NCBI GenBank assembly: GCA_030429735.1
Contig: JAUIET010000016.1
Span: forward strand, 1 to 64,000
Direction: 5' to 3'
DNA: 64,000 nucleotides
Source: Gammaproteobacteria bacterium
GTDB lineage: Bacteria > Pseudomonadota > Gammaproteobacteria > Pseudomonadales > JAUIET01
The notes under the pieces were generated by a model. That model did no database searches, was not told the DNA's origin, and was given only the letters and a program-made list of their open reading frames with translations. The translations under genes and the position numbers were made by a program. Below, in pieces: positions 9,867 through 17,625 of this stretch. Position 1 is the first letter of the stretch, and every line of letters starts with the position of its first letter.

Positions 9867-10310
9867 TTGCCCGCTGAACTATCTGGTCCATGGTCACAAA
9901 CTGCCACTGACTCGTTTTTGGACACGTGCACATTGCCGCTACGCCTCTCATGCGTTGCCAGTGATGGGTTTCCTCGTGTGGCTTCCATGTGGTTTCACTA
10001 TGAGACTGGTCAGCTACTGTGCGTTACTCATCAAAATTCCAAAGTGGCCAAAATTCTCAAGCAAAACAATCGCGTTGGTTTCGAAGTGTCACCGAACGAG
10101 CCTCCCTACTATGGCGTCAGAGGCCAAGGTCTTGTTGCCATCCGGCCACTTGGTGATAGCCCCCTGCTCGAAGACTTGTTAGCTCGTTACGTTGGCGATA
10201 CCAATTCTTCCTTTGCGAAATGGCTACTCGGACGCAAAGACGAAGAACTGATCCTGAGCATTGCCCCACAGCGTTTGTACACATGGGACTACCGCGAGCG
10301 AATGCCATAA
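9867..10310 (+). CDS. pyridoxamine 5'-phosphate oxidase-like (PPOX) flavoprotein
   Basis: 147 residues. The split-barrel PPOX signature is seen in CVASDGFPRVASMWF, HQNSKVAKIL and VGFEVSPNEPPYYGVRGQG. Proteins of this group bind FMN, F420 or heme and are often annotated as putative general stress or F420-dependent enzymes; the cofactor is not evident here. The start is TTG at 9867, supported by AAAGGAG at the right distance. It is followed after 38 bp by a second PPOX gene and then by an overlapping acetyltransferase gene, which looks like a three-gene operon divergent from the FAD oxidase. Confidence 0.72.
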   Translation: MPAELSGPWSQTATDSFLDTCTLPLRLSCVASDGFPRVASMWFHYETGQLLCVTHQNSKVAKILKQNNRVGFEVSPNEPPYYGVRGQGLVAIRPLGDSPLLEDLLARYVGDTNSSFAKWLLGRKDEELILSIAPQRLYTWDYRERMP

Positions 10311-10348
10311 ACCCCTGGCCGCCAGAGCGGATCTGAACGGAGAAAAAG

Positions 10349-10792
10349 ATGACGGTATCGCATATTGAGATGAACCAGGATGAGATTAATTCACTGGTCA
10401 ATGAGCCCAGGTTTGGCATGTTTGCTACCAACAGGCGTGACGGTCCACCGCAACTGTCGCCAGTGTGGTATCTCTATCAAAATGGTCGCATTTACGTGAG
10501 CGTGTTTGAACGCAGCGCCAAATATAAGAACTTATTGCGCGACCCTCGCGCTACTTTGTGTGTGAGCGGCGACAGCCCGGACGCGCGTGCCGTGATATTC
10601 AGCGGGCCGGTTGAATTGCATTCAGACAGAGACGCGGAACCCTGGATTCAAGAAATAGCGTGGAAAATTGTGCGCCGCTATTACGCTACAGACGCACAGG
10701 CCCAGGAATATCTTGACGCCGAGAGTGGCACTGGCAACAGCGCGATGCTTGTATTAACGCCAAATCGAGTGCTGGCGCATGATTACAACTGA
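10349..10792 (+). CDS. PPOX-family flavin/F420-binding protein
   Basis: 147 residues, a second split-barrel protein. Visible motifs are PRFGMFATNRRDGPPQLSPVW at the N-terminus, SAKYKNLLRDPRATLCVSG, and VIFSGPVEL, which match the TIGR03618/PPOX-class F420-dependent group. A good Shine-Dalgarno (CGGAGA) precedes the ATG. It is not a close copy of the upstream PPOX protein, so the pair is unlikely to be a recent duplication. Its 3' end overlaps the start of the ArsN2-like gene by 14 bp, which indicates translational coupling. Confidence 0.78.
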   Translation: MTVSHIEMNQDEINSLVNEPRFGMFATNRRDGPPQLSPVWYLYQNGRIYVSVFERSAKYKNLLRDPRATLCVSGDSPDARAVIFSGPVELHSDRDAEPWIQEIAWKIVRRYYATDAQAQEYLDAESGTGNSAMLVLTPNRVLAHDYN

Positions 10793-11216
10793 TGGCCTGC
10801 AACGACCACGCCTGGAAGCAGTACAAACCATGCTGCGCGCCAACGATTTGCCCTACAGTGATCTCACTGAGGACAGCATGGCGCATTTTCTGTGTTATGG
10901 CAGCGCAGGGTCTCCTGAGGGCGTTATCGGTCTTGAAGTGTTTGGCGAGGATGCCCTGCTACGCTCTCTCGTTGTTAATGAGAGTGCCAGGCAATCTGGC
11001 AGCGGTACGAATCTGGTGAACGCGATTGAAAACCTTGCCCGGGAACTGGGCGTGCGCACGCTGTACCTGCTGACCACTACCGCTGAAGATTACTTTCGTC
11101 GACGAGGTTTCGCTTCGGTTGACCGAGCCATGGTGTCAGACAGTATTCGAGCCAGTACTGAATTTTCCAGCCTGTGCCCTGGCAGTGCAGCGGTGATGCG
11201 CAAATTTCTGGATTAG
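10779..11216 (+). CDS. GNAT acetyltransferase, ArsN2-like
   Basis: 145 residues. The GNAT core is ALLRSLVVNESARQSGSGTNL. The following LYLLTTTAEDYFRRRGF, the IRASTEFSSLCPGSA segment and the C-terminal MRKFL are characteristic of the ArsN2 family (arsenic resistance N-acetyltransferase GNAT), members of which acetylate organoarsenicals such as arsinothricin. No arsR, arsB, arsC or arsM gene is in the window, so an arsenic role is uncertain; the protein could act on another amine. It overlaps the preceding PPOX gene by 14 bp and converges on the MAPEG gene with only 3 bp between stops. Confidence 0.72.
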   Translation: MITTDGLQRPRLEAVQTMLRANDLPYSDLTEDSMAHFLCYGSAGSPEGVIGLEVFGEDALLRSLVVNESARQSGSGTNLVNAIENLARELGVRTLYLLTTTAEDYFRRRGFASVDRAMVSDSIRASTEFSSLCPGSAAVMRKFLD

Positions 11217-11219
11217 ACG

Positions 11220-11615
11220 TTACATCAACGTCGTAACCACACCCCACAGCGCACCAAGCACGACAACCACACTGGCCAGAAAACCGATACCCATACCAAT
11301 ACCGCGCGACTTGGGGTCAGCCACATACTTTGCTGAATACACGAAACGGCCGATAATAAACACCACACCAGCGCCAGCCGCCACCGTGGAATTTGTGTAC
11401 GTGCCACACAACCACATACCGGGTAAAAAGATCATCAGTTGCTCAAGTGTGTTTTGATGAACACGATAGGTACGTTCAAATATTTCATTGCCGGTCACCG
11501 CCGGGGCATCGATTTCGTATTTAACACGGGCCGCACCTACTCGACCCATCAAGTAAAACAACTGAAGCAAAATAAGAACAGTGACCAGTGCGACGTATTC
11601 CATGAGCGTGTCCAA
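11220..11615 (-). CDS. MAPEG-family membrane protein
   Basis: 131 residues with about four membrane segments (roughly 5-25, 55-75, 78-95 and 105-130). The ERTYRVHQNTLEQL motif after the first helix is the MAPEG hallmark. Eukaryotic members are microsomal glutathione S-transferases and leukotriene synthases. Bacterial relatives are inner-membrane proteins of mostly unknown activity, possibly glutathione-dependent detoxification. It is convergent with the ArsN2-like gene and is separated by 72 bp from the DUF2889 gene upstream on the same strand. Confidence 0.85.
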   Translation of the reverse strand: MDTLMEYVALVTVLILLQLFYLMGRVGAARVKYEIDAPAVTGNEIFERTYRVHQNTLEQLMIFLPGMWLCGTYTNSTVAAGAGVVFIIGRFVYSAKYVADPKSRGIGMGIGFLASVVVVLGALWGVVTTLM

Positions 11616-11687
11616 GTGTATTTATCGACCTTTGATAGTAATCGATTACGATCTGTTCGGGAATAGGCAGGGTGAGCCAACGTATTG

Positions 11688-12485
11688 TTAGCGAAACTGC
11701 AACAGCTGCTCGTCACGATCTGTGAAGTCACGCATGGTTCCGGCCAGGCGTTTACCCTGGCCAATATGCTGCTGCGAATAGGTGTAACAAATGCCGGTCA
11801 TTGATTGGTCCGGCACGGCTGGCTGGCCAGCCAGGGCATCAATATCGTAGCGTCGAGCTTCAGCAACGAGATAACTTTTTTGCAGCACAAATGCAGCGGT
11901 ATTCTGCAACCCGGTGAACATCTCGTTCACCCACGCTGCAAACCCGCGGTACATTGGTTTTCCTGCAATCGGTTCAGGGCCTACTATTTGCCAGGAGCGC
12001 AACTGCCAGGCAAGCACTTGTTCCCCGTCAATCAGCACGCGAGCTGTCACTGCGTCGTCTACTTCATCCGGAATCAACACATCAACCTGGCGTTGCATGG
12101 TTCCATTAGTTGACGATAAATGACAAAACTCCAATGCCAGCGCGCTTAAATCGTAGAGATGCGTGCAGTTGGAACGAGGGTTCACCTGCTGGTTCAATTC
12201 TACTGGCGTGGTGCTGATCGCTTGCCCGACAAACTGTTTGATGGGCTCGGTGGCACCGCTGCAAATATCATAGGGCGTGCGCAGTGACTCACCCGCTACG
12301 TGAGTAACGGTCTGGCCGTCATGCTCGAGACGAACGCGGAACCCATGTGCGCAGTCTTCCAGCTCACCAAGCACCGTATTATCAGTAGCCGTTAAGCGTA
12401 TTCGACGACGGAACACACCGTTGCCATAATCCGGATTCAGGAGCGCGCTGTTGTCGCGCCCATCAGCAGGGGTAAAGGAGTCCAC
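11688..12485 (-). CDS. DUF2889 domain protein
   Basis: 265 residues. FRRRIRLTATDNTVLGELED, FRVRLEHDGQTVTHVAGESLRTPY, the Cys-containing CSGATEPIKQFVGQ and NCTHLYDLSALAL match the DUF2889 family, which is common in bacteria that degrade aromatics, terpenoids or steroids and has no established reaction. The start is GTG. The G of the upstream LLM gene's TAG stop is the first base of this GTG, so the two genes overlap by one base and are probably translated together. A role in the same substrate pathway as the LLM enzyme is inference. Confidence 0.78.
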   Translation of the reverse strand: MDSFTPADGRDNSALLNPDYGNGVFRRRIRLTATDNTVLGELEDCAHGFRVRLEHDGQTVTHVAGESLRTPYDICSGATEPIKQFVGQAISTTPVELNQQVNPRSNCTHLYDLSALALEFCHLSSTNGTMQRQVDVLIPDEVDDAVTARVLIDGEQVLAWQLRSWQIVGPEPIAGKPMYRGFAAWVNEMFTGLQNTAAFVLQKSYLVAEARRYDIDALAGQPAVPDQSMTGICYTYSQQHIGQGKRLAGTMRDFTDRDEQLLQFR

Positions 12486-13375
12486 TAACTCGCCAGTGAT
12501 TGCCGGTATGGCTTTATCAGGTTATCGGCATACCATTGCAGCTCACCAATTTTTTCCTCGACTGATTTCGTGTCAGGCTCGCTTGAGTACACATCCCGGA
12601 AGGCCACAATCACTTCAGTCACACCAAGCGCGGCCAATCGGGTCAAACCCTCTACCGTAAAAGAGTCATGCGACATGGCTTGAATCTGGAAGCTGCTGCG
12701 GTCGCGACCGTAGTCGTCCAGGTAAGCGTTTAATTTGTCTATCATCACTTCGTAGTCTGCCACCTTGCCGCCCGCAGCTATCCACCCGTCACCCAGCCGT
12801 GCCGCACGGCGCAATGCCGGATTGGCATGACCACCTACAATCATTGGCACGTGAAAATCTGGCACTGGTGTGAGCTTGATCGGCGCCATCTGAAAAATTT
12901 CACCGTCGTAGCCAAAATACTCGCCGGACATCAAACCGTTAATGATCTCCATCATCTCGTCCATGCGTTTGCCACGCTTTTCCCAGGCGATTTGGGTGGC
13001 TTCAAAATCTTCCGGCCAGGGGCTGATGCCAATACCAAAGTCAAAACGATCTCCAATCAATGCAGCCATACTGGACAGTTGCTTTGCCACAACCGCGGGT
13101 TGGCGAATAGCCAGTTTGACAACCGATGTTGAAAACCTGATGGTTGGGCAATGTGCCGCCAGATAAGGAATGGCCACAAACGGCTCCAGAAATGGCACCC
13201 CATCCAGAAACTCTCTGGTCCCATCACTGTTGTACGGGTATACATCCGAGCCTTCTTTGGGGTAGCAGATGCTGTCAGGAAACGTGAAGGTATCGTAGCC
13301 CAGCTCTTCAGCCGCTTTGCACAGCGGTAAATATTGGTCAGTTGGGCACATGGTGGGGTGGAATGCGAATTTCAT
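12485..13375 (-). CDS. LLM-class flavin/F420-dependent oxidoreductase
   Basis: 296 residues from the ATG at 13375, chosen because CCGAGGA precedes it at the right spacing; a longer frame to 13402 has no such site. The TIM-barrel luciferase-like pattern is clear: AEELGYDTFTFPDS, RFSTSVVKLAIRQPAVVAKQLSSMAALIGDRFDFGIGISPW, and PMIVGGHANPALRRAARLGDGWI. The family uses reduced FMN or F420 for oxygenation or reduction of aldehydes, ketones or terpenoids. It is the first clear gene of a coupled pair with the DUF2889 gene. A small PilZ-like frame ends 14 bp upstream of it. Confidence 0.85.
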   Translation of the reverse strand: MKFAFHPTMCPTDQYLPLCKAAEELGYDTFTFPDSICYPKEGSDVYPYNSDGTREFLDGVPFLEPFVAIPYLAAHCPTIRFSTSVVKLAIRQPAVVAKQLSSMAALIGDRFDFGIGISPWPEDFEATQIAWEKRGKRMDEMMEIINGLMSGEYFGYDGEIFQMAPIKLTPVPDFHVPMIVGGHANPALRRAARLGDGWIAAGGKVADYEVMIDKLNAYLDDYGRDRSSFQIQAMSHDSFTVEGLTRLAALGVTEVIVAFRDVYSSEPDTKSVEEKIGELQWYADNLIKPYRQSLAS

Positions 13376-13389
13376 AATTATCCTCGGTT

Positions 13390-13647
13390 TCAGAAGTGGC
13401 ATTGACGGATTAGTACACGGCGCACTACTTGCTTAACTACGTTGGCAGTGGGTCGAATGGATGACTTTTCGCTGAGCAAAAAACGCAATACTTTCACCCT
13501 ATCTCCGAGTTCGACAGACCTAACCAGGCAAACACCGCTGCAGGACAGACCGAACAGTTCGTTTTCGGCGTCAGATCCGCGAACTTGATCGCTCAGCAGC
13601 GCAACATGTATGCCTCTGGCACTGCCGGTAAGCGCATAGACGCTCAT
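13390..13647 (-). CDS. possible small PilZ-like protein
   Basis: 85 codons ending 14 bp before the LLM gene on the same strand, an operon-like distance. The middle and end (LSCSGVCLVRSVELGDRV, then IRPTANVVKQVVRRV) loosely follow the PilZ pattern of a SxxG turn, a LxxGxxV strand and a closing V-V-R strand. The conserved RxxxR and D/N of the c-di-GMP site are not evident. The start lacks a convincing ribosome-binding site. It may be a degenerate PilZ domain or a chance frame. The rest of the divergent region to 13764 shows nothing else. Confidence 0.3.
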   Translation of the reverse strand: MSVYALTGSARGIHVALLSDQVRGSDAENELFGLSCSGVCLVRSVELGDRVKVLRFLLSEKSSIRPTANVVKQVVRRVLIRQCHF

Positions 13648-13764
13648 CGCCGTGCCATTCTAGCGCGTGCGCATTCTGCAATGCATGTACATTCCGTAGT
13701 ACTTGGTCTAAGGTTGCCGCCCAATCGTTAACGTCTTCGACAGACTGCAGAGGCTAAAACCACT

Positions 13765-14874
13765 ATGACTAACCACAGCGTGTTATTTGAACCCGTTACA
13801 CTGGGTGCGCTCGAACTAAAAAACCGTATTGTCATGGCGCCAATGACGCGCAATATGTCACCGGACAACATTCCAGGTGACCAGGTAGTGGATTACTATC
13901 GCCGGCGCGCAGAAGGTGGTGCTGGCCTGATCCTGACCGAAGGCACGTGTATTAACCACAGTGGCGCTAATGGTTATCACGATGTGCCTTATTTTTACGG
14001 CGAAGAAAGGCTGAATGCGTGGCAAAAAGTAGCCGACGCAGTGCACGCCGCGGGTGGCAAGATCGCACCGCAACTATGGCATTGCGGCGGAATGCGCAAG
14101 GCCGGCACAGCGCCGGAAGTCGATGCACCCAGCTTCACGCCGTCTGGCATGAATGTGCCGGGCAAGGTCAATCGCTATGAGATGACGAAAACCGATATTC
14201 ATGAGGTGATTGCCGCGTTTGCGCAAGGGGCTCGCGACGCGGAACGGCTGGGCTTCGACGCCGTTGAATTGCATGGTGCACACGGCTACATCATCGATCA
14301 GTTCTTCTGGGAAGGCACAAACCAACGCACCGATGAGTACGGTGGCAGTCCGGAAAAGCGCTTGCGGTTTGCACTGGACATTATCGCCGCCGTGCGTGAA
14401 CAAGTGAGCAAGGAATTTCCGGTTTTGCTGCGCTGGTCGCAGTGGAAGTCGCAGGACTTCACGGCCAGGCTGGCCGACTCACCACAGGCCCTGGAAAAGT
14501 TTTTACTGCCGTTGAGTGAGGCAGGGGTTGATGCTTTCCACTGTTCGCAACGGCGCTTTTGGGAACCGGAATTCGACAATAGCGAACTCAACCTTGCCGG
14601 CTGGACTCGAAAAATTACCGGCAAACCTGCCATAACAGTGGGCAGTGTGGGTTTAAACGCTGACTTCGTGCCGTTACCGGGCGAGGCTTCTTTCCGTGAC
14701 GCCGAGCCGGCCAGCCTGGAGCGTTTGATTGAACGTCTCGATGCAAAAGAGTTTGACCTGGTGGCCGTTGGACGGGCGATGATTGCAAATCCGGACTGGA
14801 CGTCGAAAGTTCAAAGCGGTGATGTAGACAGTCTAAAGCCGTACCGAAAGGAATTACTGGAACAACTTCAATAG
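13765..14874 (+). CDS. NADH:flavin oxidoreductase / Old Yellow Enzyme family
   Basis: 369 residues, normal length for a single-domain OYE. Visible landmarks are NRIVMAPMTRNM, GAGLILTEGT, QLWHCGG, the HGAHGYIIDQFFWEGTNQRTDEYGGS signature (about 171-198, split here only for naming), SQRRFWEP and the FMN-phosphate loop VGRAMIANPDW. Such enzymes reduce activated C=C bonds of enones with NAD(P)H through FMN. With the neighbouring SDR, FAD and thioesterase genes this suggests metabolism of an unsaturated ketone or steroid-like compound (inference). Its 3' end overlaps that of the convergent amidohydrolase by 7 bp. Confidence 0.9.
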   Translation: MTNHSVLFEPVTLGALELKNRIVMAPMTRNMSPDNIPGDQVVDYYRRRAEGGAGLILTEGTCINHSGANGYHDVPYFYGEERLNAWQKVADAVHAAGGKIAPQLWHCGGMRKAGTAPEVDAPSFTPSGMNVPGKVNRYEMTKTDIHEVIAAFAQGARDAERLGFDAVELHGAHGYIIDQFFWEGTNQRTDEYGGSPEKRLRFALDIIAAVREQVSKEFPVLLRWSQWKSQDFTARLADSPQALEKFLLPLSEAGVDAFHCSQRRFWEPEFDNSELNLAGWTRKITGKPAITVGSVGLNADFVPLPGEASFRDAEPASLERLIERLDAKEFDLVAVGRAMIANPDWTSKVQSGDVDSLKPYRKELLEQLQ

Positions 14875-16670
14875 AATTGATCAAACAACTTATCGGCGTC
14901 GAACACCGGTTCGCCATCAAAGAGTGTGGCGACCACCTGCACGTATTTAAGCTCTTCAGCGCCCAACTCAAACACGTTTTGATCAACAATCACCAGGTCG
15001 GCACGCTTGCCGACCTCTAGTGATCCCGTCACTTGTTCATGCCCCAACAGACGCGCCGAATCGATTGTGTAAGCACGCAATGCCTGGTTGAGATCAGTAA
15101 AGCTTTCACGGCCTCGCGCCAGAATTGCGGACAATTTCGCCAGTGGTGACAATAGGTCGGCGTCCCAATCAGAGCTTATGCTTATTGGTGCCTCTGCCGC
15201 AATCAATGAGCCGGCAGGTATAATCCTGGCGGCACGTTCACCGATCAGCGACCTGTAAAATGCGATAGTGTCAGGTGCAATCACCGAGGGTGCCAGTTGC
15301 ACATCGGCTGTTACACCCAATTGAGTAAAACGGCGGTAGTCTGCGGGATCAACCATAAAAAGATGCGTAATTCTGTGGCGCCCTGCGTTGGATTTGTTTG
15401 CGACCACCGCCGCTTCAATCGCGTTCAGGGCCAGGCGCACGCCGCGATCACCGGTAGCATGTAAATGCAGACCAAAGCCCATCGCGTCGAAGCGGCGTGC
15501 ATAGTCAAACAAAGCGGATTCACTGAAATACTCAAAGCCGTTGTTGGCGACCGACGCAATCGCGGGTGGGTGATCATAGTCTTGCAGTGTCGCCGCCGTG
15601 CCCTGAGAGATAATCCCGTCAACGTATATTTTTACCTGATCAAATCGCAGCAATGAGTCGTCTTTATCACGGAGCAACTTTCCCATGTCAGATACTTGTT
15701 GCTCAAAATCCCGGTCAGGGAATACATAAAGTGCGTTGCTTGCTCTCAGCCGCAGAGTGCCTTGCTGCTCAGCACGCAGCCATGCCTGGTGATGCCCCCT
15801 GGTCCAATAGCCACCCGCGTCGCTGACACTGGTAATACCATTCGCATGCAACACTTCCTGCGAATCTAACAGCGCACGATAGTTTGCCTCTAGATTATCA
15901 CGCGTTGGCGGCAGCGCAGCAGTGCGCAGCGCCTGCTGGGCATTTTCAAACACGATGCCATTGGGTTTGCCGGATTCATCACGATCAATAAGCCCGCCTG
16001 GCGGATCACCGCTCAGCTCATCATAAGCCACTGCAGTCAAAGCCAGGCTGTTTGCCCACGCACCATGGCCGAGATTATCCAACACCAGTGCCGGTTTATC
16101 GGGTACAAGCTCATCAAGAAATTCCACCGGGCGGGCAATAAGGTCGAGCAAATCTGGCATCGACACCCCGGCCCCGATAAACCACGGAGAGTCACGTTGA
16201 TCCGCACGACAATCGCTGATTTCCCTGCGGTAGGTGCGCAGGCTGCCAAATTCACTCAGCAGGCAACGATCTTTGTTTATGCCCGCTTCTATCGCATGAA
16301 TGTGCACGTCATGAAAGCCTGGCAACACCTGGGCACCCGCGAGCTGCACGATGATCGGATTCGTGCCAGCCTGGGCTCGCACATCGCTCTCGGTACCGAC
16401 CGCAATGATGTTGCCGTCGGCGCTGTAGGCAATAGCATCAGCCAGATCATTGCTGGCGTTCATTGTAACCACACTGCCCCCCAGCAAGACGAACACGCTG
16501 TCAGCTGCCAGATCGTGCAATGGCGGCGCCGTTGTGGCTGCAAGCGATGCGGTGATTGACGACACAGGCGCGGCGCCAGAACCACCACCGCCCGAGCAGG
16601 CACTTACGAGAAGGCCGCCGGCAATGAACAGCAATAAATGTCTGATAGAATTGCGCACGCAGATCACCAT
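14868..16670 (-). CDS. lipoprotein amidohydrolase (YtcJ-like, amidohydrolase family 3)
   Basis: 600 residues. The N-terminus is a lipoprotein signal peptide (hydrophobic LLLFIAGGLLVSAC with Cys at the lipobox), followed by a Gly/Ser linker. The mature protein has the amidohydrolase metal motif HDVHIHA, the late HLHATGDRGVRLALNAIE strand, ISSDWDADLLSPL, and a C-terminal GKRADLVIVDQN strand closing the composite beta-sandwich. Family 3 (YtcJ, exoenzyme-regulatory AepA-like) hydrolyses amide or ester bonds; substrates are mostly unknown. Location should be the periplasmic face of a membrane, which is less usual for the family. Confidence 0.88.
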   Translation of the reverse strand: MVICVRNSIRHLLLFIAGGLLVSACSGGGGSGAAPVSSITASLAATTAPPLHDLAADSVFVLLGGSVVTMNASNDLADAIAYSADGNIIAVGTESDVRAQAGTNPIIVQLAGAQVLPGFHDVHIHAIEAGINKDRCLLSEFGSLRTYRREISDCRADQRDSPWFIGAGVSMPDLLDLIARPVEFLDELVPDKPALVLDNLGHGAWANSLALTAVAYDELSGDPPGGLIDRDESGKPNGIVFENAQQALRTAALPPTRDNLEANYRALLDSQEVLHANGITSVSDAGGYWTRGHHQAWLRAEQQGTLRLRASNALYVFPDRDFEQQVSDMGKLLRDKDDSLLRFDQVKIYVDGIISQGTAATLQDYDHPPAIASVANNGFEYFSESALFDYARRFDAMGFGLHLHATGDRGVRLALNAIEAAVVANKSNAGRHRITHLFMVDPADYRRFTQLGVTADVQLAPSVIAPDTIAFYRSLIGERAARIIPAGSLIAAEAPISISSDWDADLLSPLAKLSAILARGRESFTDLNQALRAYTIDSARLLGHEQVTGSLEVGKRADLVIVDQNVFELGAEELKYVQVVATLFDGEPVFDADKLFDQFY

Positions 16671-16790
16671 AAGCTCCGGGGCAGAACGATTGCTTGCGTC
16701 AATTTACGCGATTTTGTCCAGCAGTGCCACGCGTGCACACAGCCGACCCAAAGCGCCCGGGTGTAAACATCGATAATTTGCGAGGACTAC

Positions 16791-17606
16791 GTGGGATTTT
16801 TTAGCGACGAAACAAAGGTTGATAAAGTCAGCGATACTCGCTGGCGCGGCCACATTGCCGCCGGCTGGCGCATAGGCGCGGTGCCGAATGGCGGCTATAT
16901 TCTGGCAATTGCCGCCAGAGCACTGGCCGACGCCCTGCCGCATAAAGACCCGCTGACTCTGAATGCTTTTTACATGGCACCCACCGAGCTTGGCGAGGTG
17001 TTTTGCGACGTGGAGGTGTTGCGCACCGGCAAAGGTACCAGTTTCGCGCACTGCCGCGTGATTCAAAATGGTAGCCTGCGTATGCTGGTCACGGCGGCGT
17101 TTACCAACCAGGCGTCTTTGTCAGGAGAGAGCTGGTCATCGGGCAAAGCGCCTGACTACCCGGCATGGGATGACTGCCCGGCGCCAAGCCTAAGCAAAGA
17201 CAGAGAGTTTACCCAGCGAGTGGAGATTCGTATGGTAGAAGGCGCGGCCACCTTGCGCCGCGAACAGCTTGATGACAACGGCGTGTTTGGCGGATGGCTT
17301 CAACATCGTGATGGGGCAAAGCCGGACTTGTTTTCACTGCTGATGTTTGCAGACGCATTTCCGCCGCCAATATTCACTGTGTTTGGTATGCAAGACTGGG
17401 TACCCACTATAGAACTCACTGTACAGATTCGTGGCCTGCCGGCAGACGGACCCTTGAAAGGCCGGTTTTTAACACGGCATCTCAGCAATGGGGTTATGGA
17501 AGAAGATGGTGAAATCTGGGACCAGAATGATCAGCTGGTCTGTGTATGCCGGCAAACCGCCAAGATCAGGTTAAGTCACAACAAAGACGGTTCACGAATA
17601 CGCTGA
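16791..17606 (+). CDS. acyl-CoA thioesterase family protein (TesB-like double hotdog)
   Basis: 271 residues. The N-terminal half reads WRGHIAAGWRIGAVPNGGYILAIAARAL, followed by FYMAPTELGEVFCDVEVLRTGKGTSFAHCRVIQ, the pattern of bacterial thioesterase-like proteins (TesB/4HBT_3). The C-terminal second hotdog carries the FLTRHLSNGVMEEDGEIWDQNDQLVCVCRQ segment in pieces. It would hydrolyse an acyl-CoA to free acid and CoA, perhaps an intermediate of the adjoining oxidative genes. The start is GTG after a GCGAGGA-type ribosome site. It faces the sulfotransferase gene convergently with a 19-bp gap. Confidence 0.78.
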   Translation: MGFFSDETKVDKVSDTRWRGHIAAGWRIGAVPNGGYILAIAARALADALPHKDPLTLNAFYMAPTELGEVFCDVEVLRTGKGTSFAHCRVIQNGSLRMLVTAAFTNQASLSGESWSSGKAPDYPAWDDCPAPSLSKDREFTQRVEIRMVEGAATLRREQLDDNGVFGGWLQHRDGAKPDLFSLLMFADAFPPPIFTVFGMQDWVPTIELTVQIRGLPADGPLKGRFLTRHLSNGVMEEDGEIWDQNDQLVCVCRQTAKIRLSHNKDGSRIR

Positions 17607-17625
17607 ACGCGCAATCAGGCTCCCG

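Noticed and set aside
9733-10182. 149-codon frame overlapping the first PPOX gene
   Set aside because: Out-of-frame with the PPOX protein, which has clear family motifs and a good ribosome site; composition is that of a shadow frame.
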